NCBI GenBank assembly: GCA_034766995.1
Contig: CM068313.1
Span: 21,249,012-21,313,011, forward strand
Direction of reading: 5' to 3'
Source: Acanthacorydalis orientalis
Lineage: Eukaryota > Arthropoda > Insecta > Megaloptera > Corydalidae
Length of the DNA stretch: 64,000 bases
A model generated the notes under the pieces. It did no database searches, was not told where the DNA came from, and was given only the letters and a program-made list of their open reading frames with translations. The stretch's first letter is position 1, and each line of letters begins with the position of its first letter. Made by a program: the position numbers and the translations under genes. Shown piece by piece: positions 60,033-64,000 of this stretch.

Positions 60033-60781
60033 CTTGTTACAATAAATATTTTCATTTTCACATATAAGCATTAGATAAAAGCTATATACTCATGTCCTAC
60101 CTCAATAAAAATAAATATGTCAAATTCAGTTCGTAAATAAAAAGCAACATACCCAAGAAATCTTAAAAAATACAAAGAATGTCCTTCAAGTCATATCTTT
60201 TCATGTGAATAAATACCTTACATACTCCATATTCACATTGCATCAATCTGATTTTAATAATAATGATATCTAAAAACTGTAACATTTTATCATTTTCTTA
60301 AAAATAATATTGAGTAAAATGTATTACTAAACATTTTAAAGGTAATTTCGTCATTTTCACTTAATAATTGTCATTTGGTTGGAAATTTACATTATTTTTT
60401 TATAAACAAATGTATTGAAATACAATTCGAGGAAGTTGACGAAACCAAACCTTGGATGGAGTGAAACGATTTAATCAAATTTCATTCGCGATTAAAAACA
60501 CTGAAATATAATTGTATTCATAATCTTATTTTCATAACATACTTTATTTAATGTTAATTAAGCGAAGGTAAAAACAAAAAAACTAATGATTTAATTTATT
60601 TAATACTTAAAAATACATACACCAATTATGAATATAACAATGTTTATTTTTTTGTTATACATTTGTAATTTTGTTGGTGTACGGTTCTGGTGGTTTCTGA
60701 TAGTTTAAAATATAAAATTAAGTGATCTAAAATTCCGAAAACCATCAAAACAATGTAATGATACTAATTATGTATATGTTC

Positions 60782-60837
<56 letters not shown>

Positions 60838-61096
60838 TAATAAATGTACATTGAATAAATGCAAAAGATTTAACTGATTAAGCAAATATACTTTAGATAA
60901 TTTTGCGATTATATTAAATTAAAACTTAAAGAAAGTAGCCAACATTTTCACATAGTAAATTTAAAAACTTTATAAAAAGTGGCTATTTACTTTTTCGAAA
61001 GTATTTATTTCTATAATATTTATTTATTATACATATCTATATATCCTTTTTCACATTTTACATATATTACATTCTTATATTCTAAATGTTCAGATC

Positions 61097-61148
<52 letters not shown>

Positions 61149-61469
61149 TTTTCTTATAACTACAATTTAATCAAAACATGCTGTTGTCAAAATTTGTGTA
61201 GTGTTTGCCTTAGGATCTTTTTTTTTGTAATTGTTAAAATACAGGTAATATTTAAAAAATAAATAACGCTATATAAGAATATGTAAATATTTGTTTACAT
61301 ATAATTTTATATATATATATATATATATTCATTTTCCTTTTATTTGGGCTTATTTAATATGTTTATACTACGTAATTTCGAATAAGAATTAAAAATAAAC
61401 TTAATTTATACATAAATAGCAACACATCAAATAAATATCTATAAAACTAATTAAATAATTATAACTTAC

Positions 61470-61529
61470 TCATTGAAGTTGAAATCCGTTTTAGTTATCA
61501 AGTATCCACTTGAAGAAGAAGAAATAAGA
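61470..61529 (-). other. Candidate spliced leader exon of the myosin gene
   Basis: A 60-base block on the minus strand with acceptor (cattcaatctag) and a consensus donor (ATGA|gtaagt). Its only open frame reads LISSSSSGYLITKTDFNFN and ends in phase 2. It joins in frame to the 50.36 kb exon and also lies just below a GC-richer island with its own donor. Because the combined upstream frame has no ATG, it is probably 5' UTR. Confidence 0.5.
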
Positions 61530-61764
61530 CTAGATTGAATGTGAATAAGTATAACTTCAAATTTTATTTATAATTTCATTCAATAAAGAAATATATTTTG
61601 AGCAAAAACTGTCTATTTCACTACACCAATTAACAACAAATTTAAAAAGTTAATAATAAATTAATATAAAACGATTTCAATCAAATAACTTTTGAACTAA
61701 TAAATAATGATGTATTTACACAAAATTATACCAATGCAAAACTGTAAGTAAATAATTCACTTAC

Positions 61765-62060
61765 AGAATTATATTTCTTTTATTCTTAGACACCACGTGC
61801 TAATTGTTAAACACAATAGTGCAAACTGTCATCTCACAACCTCGCGCGCGGTTACTGACTTACTGCTAGAGCAGAGAGAACGAATCATCATTTCTGTAGC
61901 GTTGGTAATCCGCAACAAGCGCGTTTCCTCCAATAGCGTATTTACCTCCGATGTGACTCGCAAAAATAATTAAATGATGCCATTTGAGTAACAGAGAAAG
62001 TTTCAGACTGAATCTATAGGTCAATTTATAACTATCAACGAGATGAAAGTGCATCTTCAT
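61765..62060 (-). promoter_or_regulatory. CpG-containing promoter and first-exon island, probably of the myosin gene
   Basis: A sharp rise in G+C, with runs such as ctcgcgcgcgg, gcgttgg and caacaagcgcg, stands out from the AT-rich surroundings. On the minus strand the island ends in a consensus donor (AATTCT|gtaagtg, exon end 61765), suitable for a first, untranslated exon spliced to 61470-61529. An E-box (cacgtg) and an inverted CCAAT word are visible. The exact start of transcription is unknown, and plus-strand transcription is also possible. Confidence 0.5.
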
Positions 62061-62161
62061 TGATCGTATATAATTAATTTCATCTCGTTAGTATGAAATT
62101 GTTGTCTGTTTTACTTTCATCGGCAATTGAATAGAAATTATCCTTATAATAATTATTATCA

Positions 62162-62165
<4 letters not shown>

Positions 62166-62220
<55 letters not shown>

Positions 62221-62222
62221 TA
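62166..62222. repeat. (TA)n array next to the promoter-like island
   Basis: Uninterrupted TA run about 100 bases above the GC-richer island. Confidence 0.95.
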
Positions 62223-63007
62223 TAAATGCAGTATCATTAAAAATGAAGACACATTTTTAAAAATATTTTCAAAAATTAATGTACACAAATGTGTAATAGT
62301 ATCTGACTCAAAAATTAGTAATACATTTAAAATTACAAAATATATATTATTGTTCGACTGGATTTTTATATAAAAAATTTTAAATATAAAATATTTCTTC
62401 GTTCAAAGGTATTGTTTTAGAAAATAACAACAATGTTTCACTTCATATGTAATGATACCAAAAACAAAGCTTTTAAGTTATCTTTATCACATTTTAAAAA
62501 AAGTAATATGGTTTAATACTTTCGTTTTCTACAAGATTGAAATAAACTTCAAGCGACTTAAAGACAATAAATTAATATGACGATGATAACGATAAAGCCA
62601 ATATATAAAAGATTTAAAAAGATAAAATAATAAATAGATTCTACAATTAATAGATTGAGAAATTATACAAAAAATTATAATTCGTAAGAAAACATTCTTT
62701 TTTATTAAAATGGATACAAAATAGTAAAACACGCATTGTCAGTAATGAATGTCAACAACAATTCTTAAATAAGTAGAATATTATTTAAATTTTATTATTG
62801 TTTGCTAAAGATGAATCATTTGTAGAATCAAGTCTGAATCATGTTTATCAGGTGTAAACATACACCATACATATTTGAAGCCGCAATAACCTCATTCTTC
62901 ATAACCTTATGCGTCTTTAAAGTGTTCTATATATTTATACACACATTAATTAATCAGTGATTTACTTTTAAATCAAATTACTAATCGAAATACATTGCAC
63001 ACACATG

Positions 63008-63009
<2 letters not shown>

Positions 63010-63080
<71 letters not shown>

Positions 63081-63122
63081 ACATATATACATGTATACAT
63101 ATACATATATATATATATATAT
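63010..63122. repeat. TA / TG array
   Basis: (TA)n with a short gtgtgtgt and TACATG interruption. Confidence 0.9.
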
Positions 63123-63556
63123 ATATGACCTAAGTGCGTAGATTAATGTTTTAAATATTTTCTAAAAGTGAAATAAGTGTAATGTCCATTCTACAATCAT
63201 GAATCACTTTAGACAATATTACATCAGAATGACATCATAAAACCTGACATATTGATGATTTCTCAAGAATATAAAATAGTCTGTTAATACTTTGAATATT
63301 AACGAAAAATAAATAAATATCAAAAAAAAATTTGCAATTTTTAAATCATGTTTTATTTCTATCTATATATCTACAATAGCTCTTAATAGTTTAATTTATT
63401 AATTTCAGCAATATTATCAACCAATGAAAGACACAAAAGTTCCTTTGATTTATATTTATATAAAGATTTTATCATTTTTTTATTTAACTAAATGTTTAAA
63501 CTGATTTCGAAGGTTAGTATGTATCTACATTTTCATAATTATTATACATACATACA

Positions 63557-63559
63557 CAC

Positions 63560-63644
<85 letters not shown>

Positions 63645-63646
63645 AT
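63557..63646. repeat. (CA) then (TA)n array
   Basis: Begins with cacacaca and passes into TA with a GTATATACA interruption. Confidence 0.9.
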
Positions 63647-64000
63647 ATACATAATTTAAAAAAATAATTAATCTTCCAAAAAAATTTTTAATTTTTTTCA
63701 AATAGACTTAAAAGAACTGATTTATTTTCCCTTTCAAGATATTTTTAGTATACATAAAAATAAAAAAAACATGTACATAAAGAAGAAAGTAATATCATTC
63801 ATTTGTTTATGATTATTAAAAGTTATGTATATATAGTGAGAAGGGGGAGGGGAGGAAGAAATCAATATAAATGTAGATAGATAGATTGATAGACAAATAA
63901 ATGTTAAATATAGTATATACTTTTGTTAAGTGTTACGGTATAGTTTAATAATTAATAAAAATTGTGATGTTAAAGAATTGAATACAACGTTAAAACTAGA

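Larger units (their letters stand above)
57922..61469. other. AT-rich intron-like DNA
   Basis: TA and TACA arrays at 59205-59312, 59969-60030, 60789-60831 and 61106-61145. A short GC-richer word set (gcgtcagccaccaaggctag) lies near 59850. No supported gene. Confidence 0.45.
62061..64000. other. AT-rich DNA beyond the proposed promoter
   Basis: It contains TA arrays at 62166-62222, 63010-63122 and 63557-63646 and a purine-rich G run near 63838-63862. No coding signal was seen. Confidence 0.5.

Noticed and set aside
61866..62060. Minus-strand frame of 64 codons (MKMHFHLVDSYKL...)
   Set aside because: It overlaps the promoter-like island, ends before the donor and does not connect in frame to the leader exons.

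Overview
The window is animal nuclear DNA, most likely from an insect with a very AT-rich genome. By eye about four fifths of the bases are A or T. Genes are split by short introns with GT...AG ends, and (TA)n arrays recur every 1-2 kb. The species cannot be fixed from the sequence; the proteins look insect-like and a hymenopteran or hemipteran would fit. There are no bacterial operons, CRISPR arrays, rRNA or convincing tRNA genes.

Layout. 1-12.9 kb: no secure gene; AT-rich DNA with TA arrays, several GC-richer islands of unknown nature (about 1.9, 2.3, 3.7, 4.5, 7.6 and 8.9 kb) and one long hairpin (5.93-6.01 kb). 13.26-18.37 kb, plus strand: six-exon gene for a coiled-coil protein of 1505 residues. 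18.4-25.7 kb: no coding signal seen. 25.75-29.97 kb, minus strand: six-exon gene for a 328-residue single-pass membrane protein (signal peptide, Ig domain, FN3 domain, TM segment, short tail). 30.24-30.59 kb, plus strand: two-exon gene for a 90-residue basic protein of the C19orf53/UPF0390 family, divergent from the Ig/FN3 gene across 267 bp. 31.74-37.14 kb, minus strand: 16 coding exons of a class I myosin (Myo1C/Myo61F type, 1025 residues), assembled here exon by exon with matching phases. Beyond it, spliced leader exons of the same strand can be recognised at 43.4, 50.36, 57.9 and 61.5 kb. They lead to a CpG-containing island at 61.77-62.06 kb, so the myosin transcription unit probably spans about 30 kb. 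39.64-41.03 kb: decayed Tc1-like transposon inside that long 5' region. 48.06-48.27 kb: small inverted-repeat (MITE-like) element. 49.55-49.69 kb: possible retrotransposon tail.

The four genes show no shared pathway: a cytoskeletal or organelle-associated coiled-coil protein, a surface adhesion-type protein, a small nuclear/nucleolar-type protein and a membrane-linked motor. I found no convincing new multi-gene system. The most interesting points are the in-frame upstream exons that could give the myosin an N-terminal extension of about 61 residues, the alternative leader exons feeding it, a microRNA-precursor-like hairpin at 5.93 kb, and an isolated exon-like reading frame at 56.39 kb.
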